DNA of 9,923 nt from an uncultured Clostridia bacterium (GTDB taxonomy: Bacteria > Bacillota > Clostridia > Christensenellales > Aristaeellaceae). The position numbers were made by a program, and so were the translations under genes. The notes below the pieces were generated by a model. It searched no databases. It had not been told where the DNA came from and saw only the letters and a list, made by a program, of their open reading frames with translations. This document shows, one piece after another, positions 1-6,987 of this stretch. Position 1 is the first letter of the stretch; every line of letters starts with the position of its first letter. The stretch covers positions 1 through 9,923 of the forward strand of contig CAMOHY010000065.1 of the NCBI GenBank assembly GCA_946615495.1, written 5' to 3'.

Positions 1-1717
1 AGTCCAGCACTTCGGGCACGCGCCGCATGGTGCCGCCGCAGGCGCAGGGGAAGGTGACCTGGTCCATATACTGGCGGTGGAGGTCGGTGAGCTCAATTCC
101 GCTCACTTCTTTGATTTCCGCGATGCTGCCCAGAACCTTCCGTTCATGGCAGCAATCGCATTCCCAAATGGGAATGGGGGTGCTCCAGTAGCGGTTGCGG
201 GAAATGTTCCAGTCGCGGGCGTTTTCCAGCCAGTTGCCGAAGCGGCCATGCTTCACGGTTTCGGGCACCCAGTTGATTTTTTCGTTTTCTTCAATGAGCT
301 GGGGCTTGATTTTTTCGATGTTGAAATACCAGGCGCTCATGGCCTTGTAGATCAGCGGGTTCTTGCAGCGCCAGCAGTGGGGATAGTTATGCACCAGCGT
401 GCCGTCGGCCACGGCCTTGTCGTTGGCGTAAAGGAAACGGATGATGATGGGGTTCATCTCAATCACGTTCCGGGTCTTGCTGTCCTCGTAGAAATCGGTC
501 ACGTCCTGGGTGAAGCGGCCCTTGGCGTCCACGGGGTTCACCTTGTCGGTGGGAATATTGTTTTTCCGGCAGGTCCAATAGTCGTCCTCGCCGAAGGCAG
601 GCGCGGTGTGCACGATGCCAACGCCCTCGGCGGCGTCCACGTAATCGGCGGCGATGATGCGGAACGCGCCTTCCTGACGCATGAAGGAGAAGTAGGGCAG
701 CAGGGGCGTGTACAGCTTGCCCAGCATGTCCTTGCCCTGCACGCGCTGAATGATTTCCGGCTTGTCCCCGAACACGTTTTTAAAGTTTGCCAGGGTGTTT
801 TCGCAGGCAACATAAATCTGTTCGCCCACGTCCACATAGGCGTAGGTCAGGCCTTCGTTGACGGACAGCGCCAGGTTGGAGGGCAGCGTCCAGGGGGTGG
901 TGGTCCAGGCCAGGTAATAAACGGGCTTGCCGTTCATTTCCGGTTCGCTTTCGGAGCGGAACTTGGCAATGATCCAGCGGTCCTGCCGGGGCCGGGTGGA
1001 ATCGGATTCGCGGGTATCGGAAATGGAAAGGCTGGTTTCGCAGTGCATGCAGTAGGGCGTTACCCGGTAGCCGGAATAGATGAGCCCCTTGTCGTAGCAG
1101 GTCTTAAAGGCCCACATGACGCTTTCCATGAACTGGGGCGTCATGGTTTTGTAGGCGTGGTCGTAGTCCACCCAGCGGGCCATTTCCTCAATGTATTCGC
1201 GCCAGGCTTCGTTATTGCTGGAAACGATATTGCGGCACTCGTTGTTAAACGCCGCCATACCCACGTGCATGCCCTTAAACTGGGGGAAGCGGGCGGCCTC
1301 CTCCTGGGCCTCCTCCACGGCGCGGTGCCATTTCATGTTGGCGCCGCTTTCGGTCCGGGCCGCTTCATCGGCCTTTTCCAGGCTGGTGGAGCGCTCAATG
1401 ATGCTTTTATCGCCAATTTCCAGCAGCTTTTCAGCCTGGTTTTCGATGGGCAGGCCATGGCAGTCCCAGCCCCACACGCGGGGAACGGAATTGCCCCGCA
1501 TGGTCCAGTACCGGGCAATCATATCTTTAATAAAGCTTACCAGCACGGTGCCGTGGTGGGGCTTGCCGGTGGGGAAGGGCGGGCCGTCGTAAAACACGAC
1601 CTCGTTGTTTTTCCCCTCCAGGGATTTTTCAAAGGTGTGGTTTTCCTTCCAGAAAGAAAGCACTTCTTTTTGAAGTGCGGCCAGGTCCAATTTTCCGTCC
1701 AGTTCCGCGTATTTCAA
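1..1717 (-). CDS. ileS: Isoleucyl-tRNA synthetase, type-2-like, N-terminal 572 codons (3' end cut by window edge)
   Basis: Charges tRNA-Ile with isoleucine in the cytoplasm and edits misacylated valine. Visible in order: the class I signature region at residues 46-57 (PPFPTGKPHHGT), GWDCHGLPIE at 83-92, the CP1 editing domain with TTTPWTLPSN at 272-281 and GVGIVHTAPAFGEDD at 365-379, then WNISRNRYW at 503-511. The GRFGNWLENARDWNISRNRYW-like context and WGWDCHGLP resemble the eukaryote-like type 2 IleRS group rather than type 1. The KMSKS loop and anticodon-binding domain would lie beyond base 1. The start is TTG at 1717: GGGAGG (1727-1732) lies 9 nt upstream, the protein then begins MKYAELDGKL, and an in-frame stop lies upstream at 1748-1750. 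Its own promoter is at 1755-1783. The odd point is HHGT where the usual signature is HxGH. Identity is secure; the type 2 assignment is inferred from motifs. Confidence 0.96.
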   Translation of the reverse strand, partial: MKYAELDGKLDLAALQKEVLSFWKENHTFEKSLEGKNNEVVFYDGPPFPTGKPHHGTVLVSFIKDMIARYWTMRGNSVPRVWGWDCHGLPIENQAEKLLEIGDKSIIERSTSLEKADEAARTESGANMKWHRAVEEAQEEAARFPQFKGMHVGMAAFNNECRNIVSSNNEAWREYIEEMARWVDYDHAYKTMTPQFMESVMWAFKTCYDKGLIYSGYRVTPYCMHCETSLSISDTRESDSTRPRQDRWIIAKFRSESEPEMNGKPVYYLAWTTTPWTLPSNLALSVNEGLTYAYVDVGEQIYVACENTLANFKNVFGDKPEIIQRVQGKDMLGKLYTPLLPYFSFMRQEGAFRIIAADYVDAAEGVGIVHTAPAFGEDDYWTCRKNNIPTDKVNPVDAKGRFTQDVTDFYEDSKTRNVIEMNPIIIRFLYANDKAVADGTLVHNYPHCWRCKNPLIYKAMSAWYFNIEKIKPQLIEENEKINWVPETVKHGRFGNWLENARDWNISRNRYWSTPIPIWECDCCHERKVLGSIAEIKEVSGIELTDLHRQYMDQVTFPCACGGTMRRVPEVLD

Positions 1718-1726
1718 AGCGCCAGA

Positions 1727-1732
1727 CCTCCC
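1727..1732 (-). promoter_or_regulatory. Ribosome binding site deciding the TTG start of ileS
   Basis: GGGAGG on the minus strand, 9 nt before TTG at 1717. No ATG or GTG codon is available in frame between the upstream stop (1748-1750) and this TTG. Confidence 0.8.
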
Positions 1733-1754
1733 AATCGCATTGTGTATCTAAGAA

Positions 1755-1783
1755 ATTATACTATAATCGGAAATGAAAATCAA
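1755..1783 (-). promoter_or_regulatory. Sigma-A promoter for ileS
   Basis: On the minus strand a TTGATT -35 box (1778-1783) and a perfect TATAAT -10 box (1755-1760) are separated by exactly 17 bp. Transcription should start near 1748, leaving a leader of only about 30 nt before the TTG start, too short for a T-box riboswitch. No terminator is seen between the upstream Lgt-like gene and this promoter, so read-through into ileS is also possible. Confidence 0.8.
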
Positions 1784-1793
1784 CCATGGGTTT

Positions 1794-2858
1794 TTACGCC
1801 GCGGAAAGTTTTCCCGCCCGCTTGGCAAAGCGCAGCCCCAGCGCAATATAGGCGGCTGCCGCGAGGGCGTAAACGCCGTAGAGCAGCAAATCGGAAACAG
1901 GGGAGCGGTCCAAGGCGAATTCCAGGGCCACCACCGCCCCGGCCAGCGCCGCCGTGGCCGCCAGGGCCAGGGGCGCTTTTTTGATTTTTGCCGCCCAATA
2001 CAGCAGGGCGGGCAGGGCCATGCACAGGGCCAGCACCTGCTCGGCGTGGACGAAGCCCCACAGCATGTGCCCGTCCCGGCGCAGGCTTTCCAGCAGGATC
2101 ATTACGCCGCCGTAGAGGAAGGCATACCGGGGAAAATCGGCGCGCAGGCACAGAATGAGCACGGAAGCGAAAGCCATGATCTGCCACGTGGGCAGCCGGG
2201 GAGCGGCCAGGCCCCACTCCGGCCCATAGCCCGCGCCGATGAGCGCTTCGTTCAGCCGGCAAAAGCCTGCGAAGGTTAGCAGCCCTCTGGAAAGGGCATC
2301 CAGCGTATCCTTTACGCCGGCCTTGCAGCCCTTGGCCGCGATCACGCCGCCCAGCGCCGCCCCGGCCAGCGCGCCGGAAAGGGACAAGCCGCCCTCCCAG
2401 ATTCTCAGCATGGCGGCCGGGTCCTCAATGGTATGCAGGTAAAAGCCCGCGTTGGCCGCGCAATACGTAAGCCGCGCGCCCAAAAGCCCCAGGGGCACCG
2501 CCAGGCAGACCGCGGCGAACAGGGAAGCCCAGTTTTTTTCCTTCCGCCTGGAAAACGCCAGACTGCCAAACGCCACCGCGCCGCCCGCGGCGGCGGCGAC
2601 GGCGGTATGCAGCCCGTAGGCGGAAAACGCGGGACGGGAGGGTTCCTCCTCCGCTTCCTCCTGCGCCGCGCCGCCCAGCAGCAGTTGCATCAATTGGGCC
2701 TCCGGGCTGTCGCCTGCCTGAGCCTCCCTGCGGGCCTTCTGCTCGTAGTAGGCCGTGGCCTTTTCCGGCAGCAGGGAACAATGGGCGCACAGAAACGGGA
2801 TGGCCGCCAGCGTGGCGGTCAACAGCAGGGCGCAGAAAATGGCAAGGCCCTTTCGCAA
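1794..2858 (-). CDS. Divergent prolipoprotein diacylglyceryl transferase (Lgt)-like membrane protein
   Basis: A 354-residue polytopic membrane protein. Lgt normally moves diacylglycerol from phosphatidylglycerol to the cysteine of prolipoproteins. Residues 79-257 follow Lgt order: YGL at 81-83, LGARLTY at 126-132, IWEGGLSLSGALAG at 153-166, a reduced FCRLNEALIG at 199-208 and YGGVMILLESLR at 249-260. Compared with E. coli Lgt from memory, Tyr26, Arg143, Tyr235 and Glu243 have counterparts (Y81, R201, Y249, E257), but His103 is replaced by Ser161 and Arg239 by Met253. The N-terminus adds a hydrophobic segment (about 5-23) and an acidic, Ala/Glu-rich loop (about 35-75). The start is TTG at 2858, 7 nt after AAGGAGGGG; the frame is open further upstream, but that part overlaps the previous gene and reads as a shadow. 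It could be an active outlier Lgt or a homologue with another job, so no symbol is given. Confidence 0.78.
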   Translation of the reverse strand: MRKGLAIFCALLLTATLAAIPFLCAHCSLLPEKATAYYEQKARREAQAGDSPEAQLMQLLLGGAAQEEAEEEPSRPAFSAYGLHTAVAAAAGGAVAFGSLAFSRRKEKNWASLFAAVCLAVPLGLLGARLTYCAANAGFYLHTIEDPAAMLRIWEGGLSLSGALAGAALGGVIAAKGCKAGVKDTLDALSRGLLTFAGFCRLNEALIGAGYGPEWGLAAPRLPTWQIMAFASVLILCLRADFPRYAFLYGGVMILLESLRRDGHMLWGFVHAEQVLALCMALPALLYWAAKIKKAPLALAATAALAGAVVALEFALDRSPVSDLLLYGVYALAAAAYIALGLRFAKRAGKLSAA

Positions 2859-2865
2859 GAAAAAT

Positions 2866-2874
2866 CCCCTCCTT
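2866..2874 (-). promoter_or_regulatory. Strong ribosome binding site for the TTG start of the Lgt-like gene
   Basis: AAGGAGGGG on the minus strand, 7 nt before TTG at 2858. It fixes the start, because the same frame stays open for another 150 codons upstream without coding-like sequence. It begins only 5 nt after the U-run of the terminator at 2880-2909. Confidence 0.8.
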
Positions 2875-2879
2875 GACAG

Positions 2880-2909
2880 AAAAAAGGCGGCGGGAATGAT
2901 CCTGCCGCC
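2880..2909 (-). terminator. Intrinsic terminator after the phosphodiester glycosidase gene
   Basis: On the minus strand GGCGGCAGG (2909-2901), a 6-nt loop and CCCGCCGCC (2894-2886) form a 9-bp GC-rich stem with one G-U pair, followed directly by six T (2885-2880). It lies 13 nt after the stop codon of the secreted protein gene and just before the ribosome site of the Lgt-like gene, so it may also act as a leader attenuator. Confidence 0.8.
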
Positions 2910-2922
2910 GCAAGCTTCAGGT

Positions 2923-3825
2923 TTATTTGCCGCCGTCCGGCACTGCGGAGCAAACGTAGATGATATCGCTGATTTCCCGTTCGTTTTCCTTATAGGTGGA
3001 ATCGTAATATTTCCCATGGAAAAACATGATGCAGGAATTGCCGCCGTCCACGCAGTAGGCCGTCTGCACGCCCAGAGAAACCATGAATTGGCCCATCTGG
3101 TCCGTGGTGACGCCCTTGGAAATGGCGCTGCGGCCCTCCGCCTCCACAAACACATATTCCAGCGGCCCCGTTTGGGCCACCACCATGCGGGGAGAGGGCA
3201 GGCAGCTGTCAAACAGGCCGCGGGCGGTGCCGTCGTCCCGCACGCTGTAGGATTCGGGAATGGGCAGGAACTGCCCGTCCTTGACCAGGGCGGGGCCGAA
3301 GGTGAAAGCATTCACGATGGCATGGCCCGCCTGGAGGAAATCCATCATTTCCTGGGTGCGGCTGTCGTTAGCCAGAAACACGTGCAAATCGCCCGCTTCG
3401 TCGATGACCAGAATATCCTTGCGGTGGTTCAGGTCATAGCGGAAGGGCACGCCCTGGCGGTATATGAGGCCGTCCTTGCGCTGGGTGTAAAATTCGCCGT
3501 TGATGGCCACCACCGCGTTCAGCGCCCGGCTCATGCTGCCTGGCATTTTGGTAACGACCTCGTTGGGCTGGCCCGCCACGGCGGTGCGCAGCTGGGTGGG
3601 GCTGGCCATTTTGATCCAGGCGATATCGTAGCGCACGCCGTCGATATCCCGCTTTTCCATGCGGACGGAGAGGCTTTCATCCTCATAGGTATCCTGGGTA
3701 TAGTTTTCATCCGGAGCCTTATAGCCGCCGGAAAAATCCACAGGCAGCTGGTAAGGCGTGCTCTCGGCGAAGGCGGGCAGGGCAAAGCACAGGCAAAGGA
3801 CAAGGCAGAGCAGCGTTTTTTTCAT
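2923..3825 (-). CDS. Secreted phosphodiester glycosidase family protein (NAGPA-like domain)
   Basis: A 300-residue exported protein. MKKTLLCLVLCLCFALPAFA at 1-20 is a signal peptide with a likely signal peptidase I cut at AFA/ES. No lipobox cysteine follows, so it should be released or wall-associated. The rest matches the family named after the human uncovering enzyme (phosphodiester glycosidase, NAGPA): AINGEFY at 107-113, FGPALVKDG at 176-184, PRMVVAQTG at 212-220, EAEGRS at 228-233, KGVTTDQMGQFMVSLG at 237-252 and YCVDGGNSC at 257-265. Bacterial members act on glycans or wall polymers exposed outside the cell; the substrate cannot be read here. I chose ATG at 3825 because GGAG lies 6 nt upstream and the signal peptide starts with MKK. 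The ATG at 3837 that overlaps the deoC stop has no visible ribosome site. The gene ends at a terminator. Confidence 0.87.
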   Translation of the reverse strand: MKKTLLCLVLCLCFALPAFAESTPYQLPVDFSGGYKAPDENYTQDTYEDESLSVRMEKRDIDGVRYDIAWIKMASPTQLRTAVAGQPNEVVTKMPGSMSRALNAVVAINGEFYTQRKDGLIYRQGVPFRYDLNHRKDILVIDEAGDLHVFLANDSRTQEMMDFLQAGHAIVNAFTFGPALVKDGQFLPIPESYSVRDDGTARGLFDSCLPSPRMVVAQTGPLEYVFVEAEGRSAISKGVTTDQMGQFMVSLGVQTAYCVDGGNSCIMFFHGKYYDSTYKENEREISDIIYVCSAVPDGGK

Positions 3826-3836
3826 TTTCCGCTCCA

Positions 3837-4574
3837 TCAATAGGCGCCGCCGCCGTTTTCTACGGCCTTCAGGGGCTGGCTGGTCAGCGTGCCGTTTTGG
3901 AGGCGTTCCTTGGCTTCCTCCATAATCTTTACCGTGGCGGACACGCCGCAGCGCGCGGCCCCGGCGTTCCGGCAGGATAGCACCATATCCAGCGTGCGGA
4001 TGCCGCCGGAGGCCTTCACGCTCACCTTTTCGGACACGCTTTCCCGCATCAGCTTCACGTCCGCCACCGTGGCGCCGGAGGAGCCGTAGCCGGTGGAGGT
4101 CTTTACAAAGTCGGCCCCGGCGGCCTCTGACAGGCGGCAGGCCAGCTTCTTTTGTTCATCGTTCAAATAGCAGGTTTCCAGAATCACCTTGAGCAAAGCC
4201 TTCCGCGCGTGGGCGGCCTGGGCAAGCTGGGCGATTTCGTCCTGCACGTAGGCTTCGTCGCCTTGGAGCAGGCGGCCAATGTTGAGCACCATATCCAGCT
4301 CCTGGCAGCCGTCGTCCAGGGCGCGCTGGGCCTCAAATACCTTGACGGCGGTGTGGTGAGCGCCGTGGGGGAAACCGATGACCGTGCAGGGCTTTACATC
4401 GCTGCCCTGCAAAAGCTTTACTACCAGGGGCATGTCCCCCGGCCGGGCGCAGACGGTGGCGGTGTCGTATTGCAGGGCGATGTCGCAGCCCTTGCGGATA
4501 TCATCCTGCGTCAGGAAGGGCTGAAGCGTGGAATGGTCCAGGGTCTTGGCGATGTCATGCAGGGTAATGGACAT
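3837..4574 (-). CDS. deoC: Deoxyribose-phosphate aldolase
   Basis: Cleaves 2-deoxyribose 5-phosphate to glyceraldehyde 3-phosphate and acetaldehyde, the last step of deoxynucleoside breakdown, feeding glycolysis. The 245-residue TIM barrel shows LDHSTLQP at 12-19, VIGFPHG at 65-71, ELDMVLNIG at 92-100 (Asp94 of the proton relay), LKVILET at 128-134, FVKTSTGYG at 156-164 with Lys158 as the Schiff-base lysine, VKASGGIRT at 186-194 with Lys187 of the relay, and GAARCGVSA at 205-213. All key residues are present and the length is close to normal. I start at the ATG at 4574, 7 nt after GGAGG; the in-frame ATG at 4580 is only 2 nt from that ribosome site. It lies 24 nt after the zinc-ribbon gene and 11 nt before the secreted glycosidase gene, so all are probably one operon. 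No deoB, deoD or pdp neighbour is seen. Confidence 0.96.
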   Translation of the reverse strand: MSITLHDIAKTLDHSTLQPFLTQDDIRKGCDIALQYDTATVCARPGDMPLVVKLLQGSDVKPCTVIGFPHGAHHTAVKVFEAQRALDDGCQELDMVLNIGRLLQGDEAYVQDEIAQLAQAAHARKALLKVILETCYLNDEQKKLACRLSEAAGADFVKTSTGYGSSGATVADVKLMRESVSEKVSVKASGGIRTLDMVLSCRNAGAARCGVSATVKIMEEAKERLQNGTLTSQPLKAVENGGGAY

Positions 4575-4598
4575 ATTCATTCCTCCTATTAGTCCGCC

Positions 4599-5276
4599 TT
4601 AGCGCTGGGCGGCGCGGCGGGAAGCGTTGGCAGGGGTTTTGCAGTATTTGCCCACATAGGCCGCCGCCAGCTCGTATTCCTCGGCGGGCAGCCGCAGGGC
4701 CAGGGGAGCGCAATGCGGCGTATGGTACAGGTAAATGACGGCGCTGCGGGGCTTGTACTGCACATCCTGCACATCCTTCCACAGCATATGCCTTTCTTGG
4801 GACAGGTGCATCACGCTGCCATCCTGCTGCTGGATATTCTTTTCCGGGTCGGCGCTTTGCAGCCGGGCCCAGCTCTTCCATTTCTGGGGAGAATGCCAGG
4901 TTTGCAGGTGAGCGCCCTTGGGGTCCAGCACGAAAACGTTCACTTCTCTTCCCTGCAAAAGCAGGAACAGGAACACCACCGCCAGCCCCACGGGCACCAT
5001 GGCCAGGGTAAGCCGGGGCAGGGCGCTTTCCCATACCTGGAGCGCCCGCTGGCTGCCGCTGAACATGGCTTCCAGCGCAAGCACCACCGCCAGCAGCAGC
5101 GCGGCGGCCCCCAGCAGGGCCCACAGCGCGCCGCGCCAGATGCGGCCGTCTGAGAGCGGGACGGAGGAAATGCTCCACACATCCCGCTGGTTGGCCGCCG
5201 TGAAGCGCCTGCCGCAGCCGGAGCATACCTCCCCAGGCGTTTCCAGCTTGCAGCGTTTACAGTAGGAATAGATCAT
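4599..5276 (-). CDS. Unrecognised zinc-ribbon membrane protein, 225 aa
   Basis: I do not recognise a family. The N-terminus has two CxxC pairs (Cys6/Cys9 and Cys18/Cys21; YCKRCK and VCSGCG), a small zinc ribbon. Two hydrophobic helices follow at about 48-70 and 90-108, with a short loop between, giving a hairpin in the membrane with both ends predicted in the cytoplasm. The C-terminal part (about 110-212) has alternating beta-like strands (VNVFVLD, WKDVQDVQYK, AVIYLYH, LALRLP) before a final helix and resembles a PH-like or YcxB-like membrane-associated beta domain; this is a guess from pattern only. The start ATG at 5276 overlaps the gpmI stop as ATGA, so translation is likely coupled to gpmI. 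Function unknown; a sensor or scaffold at the membrane is possible. Confidence 0.85.
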   Translation of the reverse strand: MIYSYCKRCKLETPGEVCSGCGRRFTAANQRDVWSISSVPLSDGRIWRGALWALLGAAALLLAVVLALEAMFSGSQRALQVWESALPRLTLAMVPVGLAVVFLFLLLQGREVNVFVLDPKGAHLQTWHSPQKWKSWARLQSADPEKNIQQQDGSVMHLSQERHMLWKDVQDVQYKPRSAVIYLYHTPHCAPLALRLPAEEYELAAAYVGKYCKTPANASRRAAQR

Positions 5277-6814
5277 TCAATCAGGCTCTTTCCAGTCATT
5301 TCCTTGGGCACCTCAACGCCCATGCTGGTGAGCATGGTGGGCGCGATGTCGGCCAGCCGCCCGCCGGAACGCAGCTTGCGGCCAATGAGCTTTTCATCGC
5401 AGGCGATGAAGGGCACAGGATTGGTAGTGTGGGCGGTGAAGGGTTCCTTGGTGATGGGGTCGATCATCTGGTCGGCGTTGCCATGGTCGGCGGTGACGAA
5501 GGCGCGGCCCCCCAGCTTCACGATTTCATTGACCAGGATGCTCACATCCTTATCAATTTCCTTTACGGCTTCCACAGCCGCGGGGATGACGCCGGTGTGG
5601 CCCACCATGTCGCAGTTGGCATAGTTGAGGATCATCACATCGTACTTGCCGCTGTCGATGAGCTCCAGGGCCTTTTCCGTTACTTCGGGGGCGCTCATTT
5701 CAGGCTTCATATCAAAGGTGGCCACCTTGGGGGAATCGATCAGGAAGCGCTCCTCGCCCTGGTTGGGGGCTTCCACGCCGCCGTTGAAGAAGAAGGTGAC
5801 GTGGGCGTACTTCTGGGTTTCGGCGATATGGGCCTGGGTCATGCCCAGCTTGGCCAGGTATTCGCCCAGGGTGTTTTCCAGCGTTTCCGGAGGATTGACC
5901 ACCTTGAGGCCGGTAAAGGTTTCATCGTACTGGGTCATGGACACGAACTGCACGGGGATGAAGCCCTTCTTGCGCTCAAAGCCCTTGAAATCCTGCATAA
6001 TGAAGGCGCGGGTCATCTGCCGGGCGCGGTCGGGACGGAAATTGAAGAAGATCACGCTGTCGCCCGCTTCCACGGTGGTGAGGGGCTTGCCGTCCTTTTC
6101 GATGACGGTGGGAATCATGAATTCATCGGTCTTGCCGTTATCATAGCTGTGCTGCACGGCGTCCACGGGATCGGCCTCCCGAATGCCTTCGCCCATGACG
6201 ATGGCGTCGTAGCCCTTTTCCACCCGGTCCCAAATATTATCGCGGTCCATACCCCAGAAGCGGCCCTGGATGGAGGCTACCTGGCCCACGCCGATTTCCT
6301 TCATTTTTTCCACCAGCTGGCGCATATAATCAATGCCGGAGGTGGGGGGCACGTCGCGGCCGTCCAGATAGCAGTGGACGAATACCTTTTTCAGTCCCCG
6401 GCGCTTGGCCATTTCCAAAAGAGCGTACAGGTGGGTGTTGTGGCTGTGCACGCCGCCGTCGGACAAAAGGCCCATCAGGTGCAGGCTGCCGCCGTTTTCC
6501 TTGGCGCTGTCCATGGCCCAGATCAGGGGCTCCTTTTCAAAAAACGCGCCATCCTGGATATCCTTGGTGATGCGGGTCAATTCCTGGTACACGATGCGGC
6601 CCGCGCCCATATTCAAATGGCCCACTTCGCTGTTGCCCATCTGGCCGTCCGGCAAGCCCACGTCCATGCCGCTGGCGCCCAGCTGCGTATGAGGATATTT
6701 GGCCATCAGCGCGTCCAGGTGGGGCGTGCCGGCCAGATAAATAGCGTTGCCCTCATGATTGGGGTTGATGCCGAAGCCGTCCATGATAATCAAAGCGGTC
6801 ATTTGCTTGCTCAT
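5273..6814 (-). CDS. gpmI: 2,3-bisphosphoglycerate-independent phosphoglycerate mutase
   Basis: Interconverts 3- and 2-phosphoglycerate in glycolysis and gluconeogenesis, in the cytoplasm, with two Mn2+ ions. The 513-residue protein has the usual length and the alkaline-phosphatase-like metal ligands: Asp12 in IIMDGFG, Ser62 (the phosphorylated residue) in GNSEVGHLNMGAGR, Asp402 and His406 in NYANCDMVGHTG, Asp443 and His444 in TADHGNADQM, and His462 in FTAHTTNPVPF. The phosphotransferase insert shows GGVHSH at 120-125, DGRDVPPTSG at 151-160 and FNFRPDRARQ at 257-266. The start is ATG at 6814 with AAAGGAG upstream (GGAG at 6824-6827, 9 nt away); the frame remains open upstream to 6991, but that part crosses the promoter and a terminator. 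It leads a probable operon with the zinc-ribbon protein, deoC and the secreted glycosidase. Confidence 0.98.
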   Translation of the reverse strand: MSKQMTALIIMDGFGINPNHEGNAIYLAGTPHLDALMAKYPHTQLGASGMDVGLPDGQMGNSEVGHLNMGAGRIVYQELTRITKDIQDGAFFEKEPLIWAMDSAKENGGSLHLMGLLSDGGVHSHNTHLYALLEMAKRRGLKKVFVHCYLDGRDVPPTSGIDYMRQLVEKMKEIGVGQVASIQGRFWGMDRDNIWDRVEKGYDAIVMGEGIREADPVDAVQHSYDNGKTDEFMIPTVIEKDGKPLTTVEAGDSVIFFNFRPDRARQMTRAFIMQDFKGFERKKGFIPVQFVSMTQYDETFTGLKVVNPPETLENTLGEYLAKLGMTQAHIAETQKYAHVTFFFNGGVEAPNQGEERFLIDSPKVATFDMKPEMSAPEVTEKALELIDSGKYDVMILNYANCDMVGHTGVIPAAVEAVKEIDKDVSILVNEIVKLGGRAFVTADHGNADQMIDPITKEPFTAHTTNPVPFIACDEKLIGRKLRSGGRLADIAPTMLTSMGVEVPKEMTGKSLIE

Positions 6815-6872
6815 TTTCTCTATCTCCTTTACAATGAAATCCATCAGGCGCGCCCATATGAACGCATTCTCT

Positions 6873-6901
6873 ATTATAATAGAAATTTTGCCAAGGTTCA
6901 A
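6873..6901 (-). promoter_or_regulatory. Sigma-A promoter for the gpmI operon
   Basis: TTGAAC (-35, 6896-6901) and TATAAT (-10, 6873-6878) on the minus strand are separated by exactly 17 bp. Transcription should start near 6866, giving a leader of about 50 nt before the gpmI start. The strong terminator at 6926-6960 lies just upstream and insulates it from rodA. Confidence 0.82.
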
Positions 6902-6925
6902 CCCCCTACCCGCCTGAAACTGACC

Positions 6926-6960
6926 AAAACAAAAAACTTCCCCGTTTTGAACGGGGAAGT
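6926..6960 (-). terminator. Strong intrinsic terminator between the rodA and gpmI units
   Basis: ACTTCCCCGTT (6936-6946), a 3-nt loop and AACGGGGAAGT (6950-6960) form a perfect 11-bp stem. Read on the minus strand it is followed by TTTTT, G, TTTT (6935-6926). It would end transcripts coming from minD-rodA. Confidence 0.88.
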
Positions 6961-6987
6961 CAGCGCATCCACAAAGCCGGTGCCTTG

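Noticed and set aside
77..1984. Long plus-strand open frame across ileS and the end of the Lgt-like gene
   Set aside because: It is antisense to a clearly real IleRS, its protein is low-complexity (many G, H, A, V, P) with no motifs, and such frames are expected opposite GC-rich genes with biased third positions.
2859..3311. Upstream extension of the Lgt-like frame by about 150 codons
   Set aside because: It overlaps the well-supported secreted glycosidase gene and the terminator in another frame. The TTG at 2858 with AAGGAGGGG is the better start.
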